This document shows positions 33,070-42,626 of a DNA stretch of 64,000 bases, one piece after another. Made by a program: the position numbers and the translations under genes. The notes under the pieces were generated by a model. The model saw nothing but the letters and a program-made list of their open reading frames with translations, had not been told where the DNA came from and made no database searches. The DNA is from Phycisphaerae bacterium (GTDB taxonomy: Bacteria > Planctomycetota > Phycisphaerae > UBA1845 > Fen-1342). Location of the stretch: the NCBI GenBank assembly GCA_022072445.1, contig JAJVHV010000003.1, forward strand, positions 135,204 through 199,203. The letters run 5' to 3'. Each line of letters starts with the position of its first letter. Position 1 is the stretch's first letter.

Positions 33070-34152
33070 ATGACATCGCGCGAGCGCATTCTGGCGGCAC
33101 TGGACCGGCGGACGGTTGACCAGCTGCCGATGTGCGAGACGCAGTTCTGGCCGGAGACGCTGGAGCGCTGGCGTTGCGAGGGGTTTCCGCCTGGCGCCGA
33201 TCCGGTGGAGTTTTTCGGGCTTGATCCGATTGCGTGCGTCAACGATCTGTTCGATCCGTCGTTTCAGCTTCCCGAGCGTCTGATCGAGGAAACGGACGAA
33301 TACCGCGTCGATCTCGACCGCTACGGCAAGACGGTCAAGTCGTGGAAGCACTCGAATCACACGCCCAGCATCCTGGCGCCGGGCATTCGCGACGCCGAGG
33401 ACTGGCTGCGCTGCAAGTCCGCGCTGACGCCCGGGGACGCGAAGTTCAACAATCCGGCGGCCGAGTCGCAGTATGCGGAGGCGCGGGCCGCGGGGCAGTT
33501 GCTGGCGATCACGCCGGCCGAGCCGATGTGGTTCGTGCTTTATCTGACGATGGGATTCGAGCATGGGTTGCGGACTCTGGCGCGGCACGCCGACCTGGTG
33601 GCGGACATGGTCGCGACGTACACGGACTACATTCTCGAGATGACGCGGCGGGCCATCGAGCGCGGCTATTGCTTCGACGCGCTGTGGTTCTGGAGCGATC
33701 TGTGCTATCGCAACGGCATGCTGTTCTCGCCCGCCGCGGCACGCCGGCTGGTCCTGCCGCACTGGCGAAGGATCGGGGCGTTCTGCGGCGAGCACGGCAT
33801 GCGTTTCATGTTCCACTGCGACGGCGACGTGCACGAGCTGATTCCGCTGCTGATCGAAGCCGGCTGCGACGCGATTCACCCGCTGGAAGCGCGGGCCGGC
33901 AACGACGTGCGCGACTACAAGGCGCGCTTTGGCGACCGCATCTGCCTGATCGGGAACATCAATGCCGACGTGGTGGCGACGAACGACGTGCGGCAGATCG
34001 AGCGCGAGGTGGCGGCGAAGGTGCCGTTGGCCAGTGCGGGCGGCGGGTACATTTACCACATCGATCACTCGGTGCCGCCGACCGTTTCGCTCGCGTCGTA
34101 TCGGCATCTGCTGGAGTGTGTGCGTCGTGCGGGCGGGCATGCTCACGCCTGA
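33070..34152 (+). CDS. Uroporphyrinogen decarboxylase (URO-D) family protein
   Basis: This 360-residue protein has the URO-D/MtaA fold opening MTSRERILAALDRR and a late FHCDGDVHELIPLLIEAGCDAIHPLEA, with NINADVV and ASAGGGYIYHIDHSVPP near the end. The heme-pathway enzyme HemE has different conserved arginines near its start, so this is more likely a paralogue of the methyltransferase or corrinoid-linked group common in planctomycetes. It follows the PhyH gene and may share its transcript. The reaction is unknown. Confidence 0.85.
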   Translation: MTSRERILAALDRRTVDQLPMCETQFWPETLERWRCEGFPPGADPVEFFGLDPIACVNDLFDPSFQLPERLIEETDEYRVDLDRYGKTVKSWKHSNHTPSILAPGIRDAEDWLRCKSALTPGDAKFNNPAAESQYAEARAAGQLLAITPAEPMWFVLYLTMGFEHGLRTLARHADLVADMVATYTDYILEMTRRAIERGYCFDALWFWSDLCYRNGMLFSPAAARRLVLPHWRRIGAFCGEHGMRFMFHCDGDVHELIPLLIEAGCDAIHPLEARAGNDVRDYKARFGDRICLIGNINADVVATNDVRQIEREVAAKVPLASAGGGYIYHIDHSVPPTVSLASYRHLLECVRRAGGHAHA

Positions 34153-34296
34153 CGGCGCGAGCGACCCGACGAAGTAGCGAATGGCGAGTAGCGAATAACG
34201 AATGGGTGGCACTCGCTAGCGCTTCGTGCTCGGATGGTGGGAAAGACTTTGGTCGCCATCTAGCGCGAGGGGAATGCATGCTCACGCCTGACGGCG
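34137..34296. repeat. 21-base direct repeat flanking the 3' end of the UroD gene
   Basis: GCATGCTCACGCCTGACGGCG, spelled in part as CTCACGCCTGACGGCG, occurs exactly at 34137-34157 and again at 34276-34296. The first copy includes the stop region of the UroD-family gene. It may mark a past duplication or an insertion. Confidence 0.55.
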
Positions 34297-34336
34297 AGCG
34301 CATGCCAGCGGGCGAGAGCGTGCCACCCAACGGTTC

Positions 34337-36028
34337 TTATTCGAGCTCCGTTGCTCCGCCTCCGACGGCCAGTGAGCGATCCGTATCTAGCGACTCGTTG
34401 AGCTCGCGTCCGAGTTCGCAGATGGAGCGCCAGCTTGCCGCGGCGCGGTCCAGCATGCCCAGGTTCTGCAGGGCCAGCGCCACGTTTGGCCGCAGGGCGA
34501 CGCTCTGACCGCCGTCGGCCAGCCGCGACTCCAGCACTTCGACGGTCAGGTCGAACTGGTTGCGCTGGGCGAAGAGCAGGCCGAGTTCGTAATGCACGTC
34601 GAGCGACTCGGGCCGCAGCGTCAGTGCCCGCGCAAACATGGTCAACGCCTCAGCGTCCTGTCCGGCTTCGCGCAGGCAGATTCCAAGCTTGATCAGTGCC
34701 TTGCCGTAACACGGGTTGATCGCCAGCGCCTGCCGCAGGGCCCGTGCGGCGCCATCGGCATGACCCGTCTGCCGCAGCAAGACGCCGTGGCGGTAGTGCA
34801 GGTCGGCCTGGTTCGGCGAGAGTTCGAGTCCCTGGCGGTGGCGTCGGATCTGCATCGACAGCAGGTCGTCGCGTGGCGTGTTGACGCTGGTCGGGCGGGG
34901 TGCCAGGGCGAGGCGCGCCCGGGCTTCGAACTCGGCCCGGAGCTGCAGCCGTGCCGCCTCGGCCAGCAGGAGCGTGCTGTTGGGTTCGAGCGACATGGCC
35001 AGGTTGAAGGTCGCGTCGCTCTCCTGGATTCGGCCGGCGGCGTGCTGCGCCACGCCGAGGCCGACATAGGCGAGGATGACGCGGTCGTTCAGCTCGACGG
35101 CGCTGTTGAACGTGCGTGCGGCCTCGACGAAGCGGCGGGCGCGAAGGTGCTGCGTGCCGAGCTTGATGGTGGCTTCGAGATAGCCGGGCTGAAGCTCCAT
35201 CGCGGCTTCGTACTGCGACACGGCCTCGGCGTCGGAGCCCGCCTTGGCCAGCAGGTCGCCGAGGTGCACGTGGAAGTCGGCGATGCCGGGGTATTTCTCG
35301 ACGACGGCGGAGAGTTTTTCGATGGCGGCGACCAGGTCGCCGCTGGCTTCGAGGGCGGCGGCGTCTTCGATCGGCTCGCCGGTGGTCTGCGGCTCGATCA
35401 GCACGGCGCGTTCGAACTGGTCGATGGCGTCGAGGGAGCGGCCGGCCTGGAGGTAGAGCGATCCGAGGGCGAGCATGATGGTGACGTCGTCGGGTTCGAA
35501 TTCGGCCAGGCATTCGTAGCAGCGGACGGCCTCGGCGACGTCGCGTTGCCGCAGGGCGATGGCGGCGAGCCGTTCGAACGCGTTGCGCAGCCGCGGGCAG
35601 GCGGCGATGGCGCGCTGGTAATAGTCCACGGCGCCGGCGGTCTGGCCGCGGCGCTCGTGGCAGAAGGCGATGGCGAAGAGGACGGCCGGGTCGTTGGGAT
35701 CGACGTCGCGTGCCATGAAGAGATAGCGCAGCGACTCGTCGAGCTGGCCCATTTCGTCGTGTGTGCACGCTAATCCGATGGCCGGCTGAAGCGGCGAGGC
35801 GGACAGCCGCAGCGCGTCGTGGAACGCCGCCCGCGCCTCGCGCAATGCCAAGGAGCGCAGGCAGGCCACGCCGTGCCGCAGGGCCAGGTCGATCGATTTG
35901 GGGCTTTGACTGCGGCGTTGGCGGAGCTCGTCGGCGGAGTCGTCGAGCCGTCCGGGCAACTGGTTTTCAAACGCCGCCAGGAGCTGGCCGAGCAGGCCGG
36001 CGCCCAGCACCTCGAGCAAGGCACTCAT
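34337..36028 (-). CDS. TPR-repeat protein
   Basis: This 563-residue protein is built almost wholly from tetratricopeptide repeats. Clear units are YLFMARDVDPNDPAVLFAIA, YYQRAIAACPRLRNAFERLA, LGSLYLQAGRSLDAIDQFER and FARALTLRPESLDVHYELG. It has no signal peptide, so it is probably a cytoplasmic scaffold for protein-protein contacts. It follows the zinc-ribbon peptide gene in the same direction (gap 65 bases), suggesting one transcript. No partner is evident. Confidence 0.85.
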   Translation of the reverse strand: MSALLEVLGAGLLGQLLAAFENQLPGRLDDSADELRQRRSQSPKSIDLALRHGVACLRSLALREARAAFHDALRLSASPLQPAIGLACTHDEMGQLDESLRYLFMARDVDPNDPAVLFAIAFCHERRGQTAGAVDYYQRAIAACPRLRNAFERLAAIALRQRDVAEAVRCYECLAEFEPDDVTIMLALGSLYLQAGRSLDAIDQFERAVLIEPQTTGEPIEDAAALEASGDLVAAIEKLSAVVEKYPGIADFHVHLGDLLAKAGSDAEAVSQYEAAMELQPGYLEATIKLGTQHLRARRFVEAARTFNSAVELNDRVILAYVGLGVAQHAAGRIQESDATFNLAMSLEPNSTLLLAEAARLQLRAEFEARARLALAPRPTSVNTPRDDLLSMQIRRHRQGLELSPNQADLHYRHGVLLRQTGHADGAARALRQALAINPCYGKALIKLGICLREAGQDAEALTMFARALTLRPESLDVHYELGLLFAQRNQFDLTVEVLESRLADGGQSVALRPNVALALQNLGMLDRAAASWRSICELGRELNESLDTDRSLAVGGGATELE

Positions 36029-36093
36029 CGTCGCTAGAACCCCCGCATGGCGCAGGCCGGCGTCGCGGCCGGGCGTTTACCCGGCGCGGGGCG

Positions 36094-36279
36094 TCACTTG
36101 CGCGGCTTCTTTCCAGGTTTTGGAGCCTCGGGCTGCTCGCTGGTGACACTCTTGGCGTTGATGGGGACCATGAACGCTTTTTGACAGTGTGCACAGCGCA
36201 CGACTTTCCCCCGTGACGATTCCGGCGCGACGATCGTCTGACCGCAGACCAGATTCGGACAAATCAACGTGAGCGCCAT
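36094..36279 (-). CDS. Small zinc-ribbon protein
   Basis: This 61-residue protein has C7 and C12 (ICPNLVC) and C29-x-x-C32 (RCAHC), a small zinc ribbon like the MJ0042/FmdB group, followed by a Lys-rich tail (KPGKKPRK). It may bind nucleic acid or a partner protein. It lies between the half-UvrA gene and the TPR gene, all leftward. The ATG is clear; no strong ribosome site was seen. Confidence 0.7.
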   Translation of the reverse strand: MALTLICPNLVCGQTIVAPESSRGKVVRCAHCQKAFMVPINAKSVTSEQPEAPKPGKKPRK

Positions 36280-36384
36280 GAATGCGACCTCAAGCGAGCG
36301 GTGCCATGCGTTGCACAGTCGCTGTATCGACCAGCGGCGCGGCGCGATTGACTACCCCGGCTCCGGCGCGGCCACGGCGCGTGC

Positions 36385-38358
36385 TTATCGGCGCTGCCGG
36401 CGGTCCGGCGCACGCGGTGGTTCGGCGGCGGGGCGTTTTGTTACCGGTCGGCGGACCGTGGGAATGGGAATCTGCTGCCGGCCGGCCAGATAACTGCCGG
36501 TCAGCGAGGTCTCGCTGGCGGCGACTTCGGCCGGCGCGCCCGAGGCCACCACGCGCCCGCCGCGGACGCCCGGTCCGGGTCCGAAATCGACGAGATGGTC
36601 GGCCGCGAGCATGGTGTCGCGGTCGTGCTCGACGACGATGACGGTGTTGCCCATGTCGCGCAGTTTCCGCAACGAGGCGAGCAGCCGCTGGTTGTCGCGC
36701 GGATGAAGTCCGATACTCGGTTCGTCGAGGACGTAGAGCACGCCGACCAGTCCGCAGCCGATCTGGCTGGCCAGGCGGATGCGCTGCGACTCGCCGCCGG
36801 AGAGCGTCGGCGCCGGGCGGCTGAGGGTGAGATAATCGAGGCCGACGTCGAGCAGGAAGCGAAGTCGGGCTCGGATTTCCTTGAGCGGCTCCTCGGCGAT
36901 GAGGGAGCGTGTGCGGTCGAGCGCGAGGTTTTCGAAGAAGGCCAGGCAGTCGCGAACGGAGAGCTCGCAGACCTGGTGGATGTTGAGCGGCTGGTCGCGT
37001 TGCGCGCTGGAGCGGCCGGTGATGAGGACGGCGAGCGCCGCTGGCGCCAGGCGCGCCCCGCGGCAGGCGCCGCAGCGCGACTGGCGCATGAACTGTTCGT
37101 AATATCCGCGGACCAATTCGGCGCTGGCCTTGCGGTACTTGGCCTTCAGCTCGGCGATGACGCCCTCGAATGTTCCGCCGTGCTTCCACGTTCCGCCGCG
37201 CGTGCGCCATTCGAAAGTGAGGTGTGCGTCGCCGGTGCCGTGCAGCAGCGCGTCGCGGGCTTTTCGCGGCAGGTCACGCCAGGGGGTTTTGAGGTCGAAT
37301 CCGACGTGCCGCGCGACGCCCTCGAGGATGTGGCGGCGCCAGCGGCCGGGCTTGGTGCGGAGCGGGGCGACGCAGGGGGCCAGGATGTTCAGCGACGGAT
37401 CGGGAATGAGCAACTGCTCGTCGAAGTCGAAGCAGGTCCCCAAACCGTCGCAGGCCGGGCACATGCCCTGCGGGCTGTTGAAGCTGAACATCTGCGGCGT
37501 GGGCGGCTCGAAGCTGACGCCGCAATGCGTGCAGGCGAAGTCAGCGGAGAGGAGGATGTCGCGTGCGCTGGCGGCGGGCTGTTCGGCGTTGTCGCGCGTG
37601 CTGGGTGCGTCGCGCTTAGCGGGCGGTTCGATGGCGGCGATCGCGGTGCGGGAACCTTCGCTGAGGGCGGTTTCGAGGGCCTCGGCAAGCCGGCCGCGGA
37701 CTTCGGGGCGGAGTTCGAGACGGTCGACGACGACGTCGACGTCGTGCCGGCGGTAGCGGTCGAGCTCGGGCGGCTCGGCGAGATCGATGATCTCGCCGTC
37801 GACGCGGGCCCGGACGAATCCGGCGCGGAGCAGGTCGGCGAAGAGGTCCTTGTACTCGCCTTTCTGCGCGCGGATTTTGGGCGCCAGCAGGGTGAGGCGC
37901 GTGCCGGCGGGCAGGGCCATGACCTGAGCGATCATCTGCTCGCGCGACTGAGCGGAGATCGGCCGGGCGCAGGTTGTGCAGGTCGGCGTGCCGGCCCGCG
38001 CAAAAAGCACGCGAAGGTAGTCGTGAATTTGCGTGATCGTGCCGACCGTGCTGCGCGGGTTCCAGCCGGTGGACTTCTGTTCGATTGAGATGGCGGGCGA
38101 GAGGCCGCTGATCTGATCGACGTCGGGTTTGGGCAACTGGCCGATGAACTGGCGGGCGTAGGAGCTGAGCGACTCGACGTAGCGTCGCTGCCCTTCGGCA
38201 AAGAGCGTGTCAAACGCGAGCGTGCTCTTGCCGCTGCCCGAGACGCCGGTGAAACAGATCAGCTTGTTTCGCGGGAGCGTGAGCGAAACATCCTTGAGAT
38301 TGTGATCGCGCGCCCCGATTACGCGGATCGCGTCGGTTTCTGCCGCCATGCGTTCCAT
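36385..38358 (-). CDS. Half-length UvrA-type ABC ATPase (N-terminal module only)
   Basis: This 657-residue protein aligns by eye with the first two-thirds of UvrA: Walker A GVSGSGKST (K44), RYVESLSSYARQF, a UvrB-binding-like domain with CTTC, zinc module cysteines ACTHC and CPAC, then LSGGESQRIRLASQ and Walker B LYVLDEPSIGLH. It follows normal UvrA up to SLTGSYLAGRQQIPIP, then adds a basic tail and stops. Full UvrA proteins are about 940 residues, with a second ABC module after this point. The sequence downstream does not encode that module in any frame. This may be a second, specialised UvrA or a remnant. Confidence 0.85.
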   Translation of the reverse strand: MERMAAETDAIRVIGARDHNLKDVSLTLPRNKLICFTGVSGSGKSTLAFDTLFAEGQRRYVESLSSYARQFIGQLPKPDVDQISGLSPAISIEQKSTGWNPRSTVGTITQIHDYLRVLFARAGTPTCTTCARPISAQSREQMIAQVMALPAGTRLTLLAPKIRAQKGEYKDLFADLLRAGFVRARVDGEIIDLAEPPELDRYRRHDVDVVVDRLELRPEVRGRLAEALETALSEGSRTAIAAIEPPAKRDAPSTRDNAEQPAASARDILLSADFACTHCGVSFEPPTPQMFSFNSPQGMCPACDGLGTCFDFDEQLLIPDPSLNILAPCVAPLRTKPGRWRRHILEGVARHVGFDLKTPWRDLPRKARDALLHGTGDAHLTFEWRTRGGTWKHGGTFEGVIAELKAKYRKASAELVRGYYEQFMRQSRCGACRGARLAPAALAVLITGRSSAQRDQPLNIHQVCELSVRDCLAFFENLALDRTRSLIAEEPLKEIRARLRFLLDVGLDYLTLSRPAPTLSGGESQRIRLASQIGCGLVGVLYVLDEPSIGLHPRDNQRLLASLRKLRDMGNTVIVVEHDRDTMLAADHLVDFGPGPGVRGGRVVASGAPAEVAASETSLTGSYLAGRQQIPIPTVRRPVTKRPAAEPPRAPDRRQRR

Positions 38359-38588
38359 CCCATCTTCCGTCGAGGCGGATTATCCGGTGCAGCGTGGTGG
38401 GGCTCAAGCCTGGTTGCCCCGCGGCTTTCGCGCGGCGGAGGCTTGCCAAGCGGAAATCGGAAGCTATACTACGCCGCCGTTGGTGGAGGCGCGTGGCGGC
38501 CGGGTGGCGCAAGTGGTGGTTCGGGGCCTGGCCGTCGATGCGGGAAGAAGCAACGTTCTGAAGAGGGTGTGCGCGGCTTTGGAAATTT

Positions 38589-39233
38589 GTGCCGCGACGC
38601 CGATCGGTCGATAAGAAGACAACTGGCAGGTTAAGGCGTCGCTTCGGCTGGCCGAAGCACGATGCGCCGCGCGTCGCAGAGTTGCGTTCTGGCGACGTGC
38701 CGGCGAGCCCGCCGAGGGCGGCTGTGGTTCAACACGGCAGCGAAACACAAACAGCGGATTTGGCCGCGGCGCTGGCGCGCATTCCCAGCGGTCTATTCGT
38801 GCTCACGTTGCCGTGCCCCGGAGAAGCGGGCGAACCGGCCGGTCCGGGACCGCTGCTGGTCTCGTTCGTCCAGCAGGTGGGCTTCGAGCCGCCGAGGATC
38901 GTGGTCGCGCTGCGGAAAGACCGGCCGATCGCGGCGGCGCTGCGGGCTCGGGATGGATTCGTGCTGAACGTTCTGGGCCAGGAAGACGGCGGGCTGCTCA
39001 AGCGGTTCGCGTCGTCGCGGCTCGACCCCGGCACGGCCTTTGACGGGCTGAATGTCGAGCGGCGGGCGGCGGGCGTGGTGCTGTGCGACGCGGTCGCGGC
39101 CCTGGAGTGCCGGGTCGCTGATTCGTTCGACGGCGGCGATCATCGGCTGGTTGTTGCGGACGTGGTTGCGGGTGTTCGTTTGAGCGATCGTGCGCCGTAC
39201 GTGCACATTCGCCGTGACGGGCTGAGCTATTGA
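38589..39233 (+). CDS. Flavin reductase-like (FMN split-barrel) protein
   Basis: The conserved part runs from AALARIPSGLFVLTL to the end and includes LLVSFVQQVGFEPPRIVVAL, GFVLNVLGQ, FDGLNVERRAAGVVLCDAVAALEC and a late DHRLVVADVVAG, all usual for flavin reductases that supply FMNH2 or bind FMN. With the first ATG the protein has 214 residues; the first 45 are basic and unrelated, so a GTG at 38724 (169 residues) is a reasonable alternative. It stands before a PHP gene with a 119-base gap. The partner enzyme is unknown. Confidence 0.75.
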   Translation: MPRRRSVDKKTTGRLRRRFGWPKHDAPRVAELRSGDVPASPPRAAVVQHGSETQTADLAAALARIPSGLFVLTLPCPGEAGEPAGPGPLLVSFVQQVGFEPPRIVVALRKDRPIAAALRARDGFVLNVLGQEDGGLLKRFASSRLDPGTAFDGLNVERRAAGVVLCDAVAALECRVADSFDGGDHRLVVADVVAGVRLSDRAPYVHIRRDGLSY

Positions 39234-39352
39234 TGGGAAGGCGGCGGCGTTGAAAGCGATTTCGGGCCGGCGTCGGCGGGAGTGATGCGGAAGGGCCGCG
39301 ATGGATCGCGGCGGGCCGTGGGGCAACGCGTTGGTAATTCAGGGGACTGACC

Positions 39353-40090
39353 ATGAACGGGCTGATCTTCAATCTGCACAATCACACGCCGTTCTCCGAC
39401 GGCGCCTACAGCATCGACGAGTTGTGCGACTTGCACCTGTCGCGCAAGGACATCAAGGTCGATGGGATCGGGATCAGCGATCACCTGTTCCGGACGCCGA
39501 CGTCGCGTGTGCCGGCGGACGATCGCGAGTTTGAGCGCATCTTCGCGCCCGAGACGGCGCGTTACCTCGCGGAAGTCCGCGCCGCGCGGGAGCGTTGGGC
39601 CGGCAAGCTGCAGGTTTTTTGCGGGGCGGAGATCCACTGGCCGATGAACAAGGGGCACCTGAACATCATTCGGAATCTGCTCAGCGGGCTGGACTACGTG
39701 CTGGTTGAGACGATCGACTGGGCGGGCCTGACGATGCTGGCGAACCAGGCGCGGCGCTGGCCGTGCCACGTGGGGCTGGCGCATGCCGACGTCGGCGAGC
39801 GTTTCCCCAATACGTCGCAGGACCAGGTCGTCCGGACCATGGCCAACGCGCGGATCTTCTACGAGCTGAACGCCGTGATGATGCCGCTGCGCGAGAGCGA
39901 CCCGTGGCTGAACCTGCTGCCCAAGCACCGCGTCTTCGTGACGCTCGGCACGGACACGCACGACGATCTCACCTGCCTGCGGGCGATCAAGCCGATGTAT
40001 GACCTGCTCGTCAAGACCGGCCTCGACCAGCGCATGCTGCGCTTCGCGCCGGCCAGCGCTCCGCCGCAGCCGCAGGCCGCGACGGCCTAG
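39353..40090 (+). CDS. PHP-domain phosphoesterase
   Basis: This 245-residue protein has the PHP metal motifs: FNLHNHTPFSDGAY (H-x-H), GIGISDHLFRT, VFCGAEIHW, VGLAHADVGE and VTLGTDTHDD at the end. The length suits single-domain histidinol-phosphatase-like members. Substrates may be phosphorylated metabolites. It is separated from the next gene (a lipoprotein) by 138 bases. Family is secure, reaction is not. Confidence 0.85.
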   Translation: MNGLIFNLHNHTPFSDGAYSIDELCDLHLSRKDIKVDGIGISDHLFRTPTSRVPADDREFERIFAPETARYLAEVRAARERWAGKLQVFCGAEIHWPMNKGHLNIIRNLLSGLDYVLVETIDWAGLTMLANQARRWPCHVGLAHADVGERFPNTSQDQVVRTMANARIFYELNAVMMPLRESDPWLNLLPKHRVFVTLGTDTHDDLTCLRAIKPMYDLLVKTGLDQRMLRFAPASAPPQPQAATA

Positions 40091-40228
40091 GCGCGCGGTC
40101 CGCGCCGCGTAACTTCTCATCCTGCTCTCATTCTGCCCACCGTAAGGTGCGCGCCGTGGCGGCGACTTCGCACGAGCGGAGCGCGCCACGAGTGATCGCG
40201 GCGTGTCCGCAGAATTCGGAGCTTCAGG

Positions 40229-40993
40229 ATGTCGACCTCATTCACATCGCGCACCGGCCTGCTTGTCATCGCGTCGGCATGGCTTCTGGCCGGCGGCTGC
40301 AACCTGTTTCTCAACGACCAACTGCCCGCGACGCTCCCCGACTTCGCCTCCGCCACATTCAGCGATCCCACCCGGATCGACAACGCGTTCTTTCCGCTGA
40401 CACCCGGCCGGTCTCTGACGTTCACGGCCGACACTCCGGACGGCGTCGAGCGCAGTGTGGTCGAGACGCTGGCCGAAACGCGGGTGGTGGACGGCGTGCT
40501 GTGCCGCGTGGTTCGCGACCGGGTCTATCTGAACGACGTGCTGGTCGAGGATACGCGCGATTGGTACGCGCAGGACGACGCGGGCAACGTCTGGTACATG
40601 GGCGAAGAGGTTGACAACTACAACTACGATGCGTCGGGCGTGCTGATCGACATCACGCATGAAGGTTCATGGGAGGCCGGCGAGGACGTGGCCGGCCGGG
40701 GTTCGACCGCCCATCCCGGAATCATCATGAAGGCGTCGCCCGCCGCCGGAGATCAGTACCATCAGGAGTATTACGCCGGTGAGGCCGAGGATGAGGCTGA
40801 GGTCGTCGCGACGGCGGTGAGTGTCACGCTGGGCGACAGGTCGGCGTACACCTGTCTCCAGACCCGCGACTTCACCGCGCTGGATTCCGCGCTCAACGAG
40901 TACAAGTACTACGCGCCCGGCGTCGGCCTTGTGCTGGAGGAAGACGTCGGCGGCGGTGGGCGCGTCGAACTGACCGATATTTCGGGCGGCTGA
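40229..40993 (+). CDS. Conserved lipoprotein of unknown function
   Basis: This 254-residue protein has a lipobox (WLLAGGC) after a hydrophobic segment. The body contains IDNAFFPLTPGRSLTF, VYLNDVLVEDTRDWYAQDD and GNVWYMGEE, which I have the impression recurs in conserved hypothetical envelope proteins of several phyla, and YKYYAPGVGLVLEED near the end. There is no catalytic motif I can point to. It would sit on the periplasmic face. No operon partner. Confidence 0.75.
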   Translation: MSTSFTSRTGLLVIASAWLLAGGCNLFLNDQLPATLPDFASATFSDPTRIDNAFFPLTPGRSLTFTADTPDGVERSVVETLAETRVVDGVLCRVVRDRVYLNDVLVEDTRDWYAQDDAGNVWYMGEEVDNYNYDASGVLIDITHEGSWEAGEDVAGRGSTAHPGIIMKASPAAGDQYHQEYYAGEAEDEAEVVATAVSVTLGDRSAYTCLQTRDFTALDSALNEYKYYAPGVGLVLEEDVGGGGRVELTDISGG

Positions 40994-41050
40994 CGTGCTG
41001 CGCCGCGGCGCGGTTTCCGATGCGTCCTGGGGCCGCGTATCATCCCCGCC

Positions 41051-42427
41051 GTGCAAGTGGGACACTCGAAGGCCGACTCGACGCCCGCGTCGCCACTCGA
41101 CGCGACGGCTGACCCGGGGCCCGCAGTAGCGCGGCCCAGCTTCGGGGCGGCGTTGCGCTTCTGGCTGAAGCTGGGGTTCGTCAGCTTCGGCGGGCCGACC
41201 GGGCAGATCGCGATGATGCACACGGAGGTGGTGGAGCGCCGCCGCTGGATCAGCGAGGGCACGTTTCTTCACGCGCTGAACTACTGCATGCTGCTGCCCG
41301 GTCCGGAGGCGCAGCAACTGGCGACCTACATTGGCTGGCTGCTTCATCGCACGTGGGGCGGGGTGGTGGCCGGGGCGCTCTTCGTTCTGCCGTCGGTCGT
41401 GATCCTGTGGGTGCTGAGCTACGTTTATGTTTCATTTGGCCAGGTGCCGTGGATTGCGGCGGTTTTTGACGGGCTGAAACCCGCGGTGGTGGCGATCGTG
41501 GCGGCGGCGGTGCTGCGAATCGGACGCCGCGTCATCCGCAACGGGGTCATGGCGATCATTGCGGCGCTGGCGTTCGTGGCAATCTTCGGTCTGCATGTTC
41601 CGTTTCCGCTGATCATCCTGGGGGCCGCGGTGACCGGCTGGCTGGGGGGGAGGCTCGCGCCGCGCGTGTTCGCGGTCCTGAAGGGTCATGGGGATGCGTC
41701 GGCGAGCGACGCGCGCGGCGGTGGCGAACTCGCCGCGGCAGTCGGCGCCGGGCCGACGCTGGGCCGCGCCGCGCGGGTCGTGCTGCTGTGTGGGGCGCTG
41801 TGGTGGCTGCCGATTCTGCTGGCGGCGGCTCTGCTCGGTTCCGGTCACGCGGTGGTGCGGCAGGGTGTGTTCTTCAGCAAGGCGGCGATGGTGACCTTTG
41901 GCGGGGCGTATGCGGTGTTGCCGTACGTGGCGCAGCAGGCGGTGGAGAAATATGGCTGGCTCACGTCGCGGCAGATGCTCGACGGCCTGGGTTTCGCCGA
42001 GACCACGCCCGGACCGCTCATCATGGTCGTGCAGTACGTGGGGTTTCTGGGCGGGTGGCATCAGCCGGGGACGCTTCCGCCGCTGGTGGCGGCGACGCTG
42101 GGCGCGTTGATCAGCACCTGGGCGACGTTTCTGCCCTGCTTCCTGTGGATATTTCTCGGCGCGCCGTACATCGAGCGACTGCGCGCCAGCCGCCGGCTGA
42201 CCGCGGCGCTGGCGGCGGTGACGGCGGCGGTGGTGGGCGTGGTGCTCAATCTGGCGGTGTGGTTTGCGTTGCAGGTGTTCTGGCCCGCGCCGGGCACGGT
42301 GGATTGGTTTGCGTTGATCGTCGCGGCGGGTGCGTTCGCGGCGCAAGTCTGGTGGCGCTTCGAGGTCATCCCGATCATTCTGGCGGCGGCCTTGCTGGGG
42401 CTGCTGCGGTCGCTGGTGTGCGGCTGA
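41051..42427 (+). CDS. chrA: Chromate transporter, long-chain ChrA type
   Basis: This 458-residue membrane protein has two homologous halves (CHR domains). The first opens FVSFGGPTGQIAMMHTEVVE and LLPGPEAQQLATYIGW; the second has MVTFGGAYAVLPYVAQQAVE and TTPGPLIMVVQYVGFLGGW. It would export chromate (or sulfate-like anions) across the inner membrane. The GTG at 41051 is the only start that keeps the N-terminal half; a GTG at 41057 is equally possible. No chrB regulator lies nearby. Confidence 0.93.
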   Translation: MQVGHSKADSTPASPLDATADPGPAVARPSFGAALRFWLKLGFVSFGGPTGQIAMMHTEVVERRRWISEGTFLHALNYCMLLPGPEAQQLATYIGWLLHRTWGGVVAGALFVLPSVVILWVLSYVYVSFGQVPWIAAVFDGLKPAVVAIVAAAVLRIGRRVIRNGVMAIIAALAFVAIFGLHVPFPLIILGAAVTGWLGGRLAPRVFAVLKGHGDASASDARGGGELAAAVGAGPTLGRAARVVLLCGALWWLPILLAAALLGSGHAVVRQGVFFSKAAMVTFGGAYAVLPYVAQQAVEKYGWLTSRQMLDGLGFAETTPGPLIMVVQYVGFLGGWHQPGTLPPLVAATLGALISTWATFLPCFLWIFLGAPYIERLRASRRLTAALAAVTAAVVGVVLNLAVWFALQVFWPAPGTVDWFALIVAAGAFAAQVWWRFEVIPIILAAALLGLLRSLVCG

Positions 42428-42626
42428 GCGACGCGCTGGCGGGCGCGTCCGAGAAAATCAGTGCCGACGGCCACCCGCGCCGCAGCGGCGAGCCCGCGAC
42501 TTCCGCGCCGCGAACCGGTTTTTCAACGCTGGCGCGGCGCGGTCCGATGTATCCGATGGAGCGCAGGCGCGATCGAGCGCGGCGGCGCGACGCGACTGCC
42601 TGGCCCACTGACCGGGAGCAACCGAC

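Noticed and set aside
32161-34212. Minus-strand open frame of 683 residues
   Set aside because: Covers PhyH and UroD genes on the other strand; composition is that of a reverse shadow.
36280-36384. A frameshifted continuation of uvrA
   Set aside because: No frame in this stretch or in the next 300 bases resembles the UvrA second ABC module; the zinc-ribbon gene follows.
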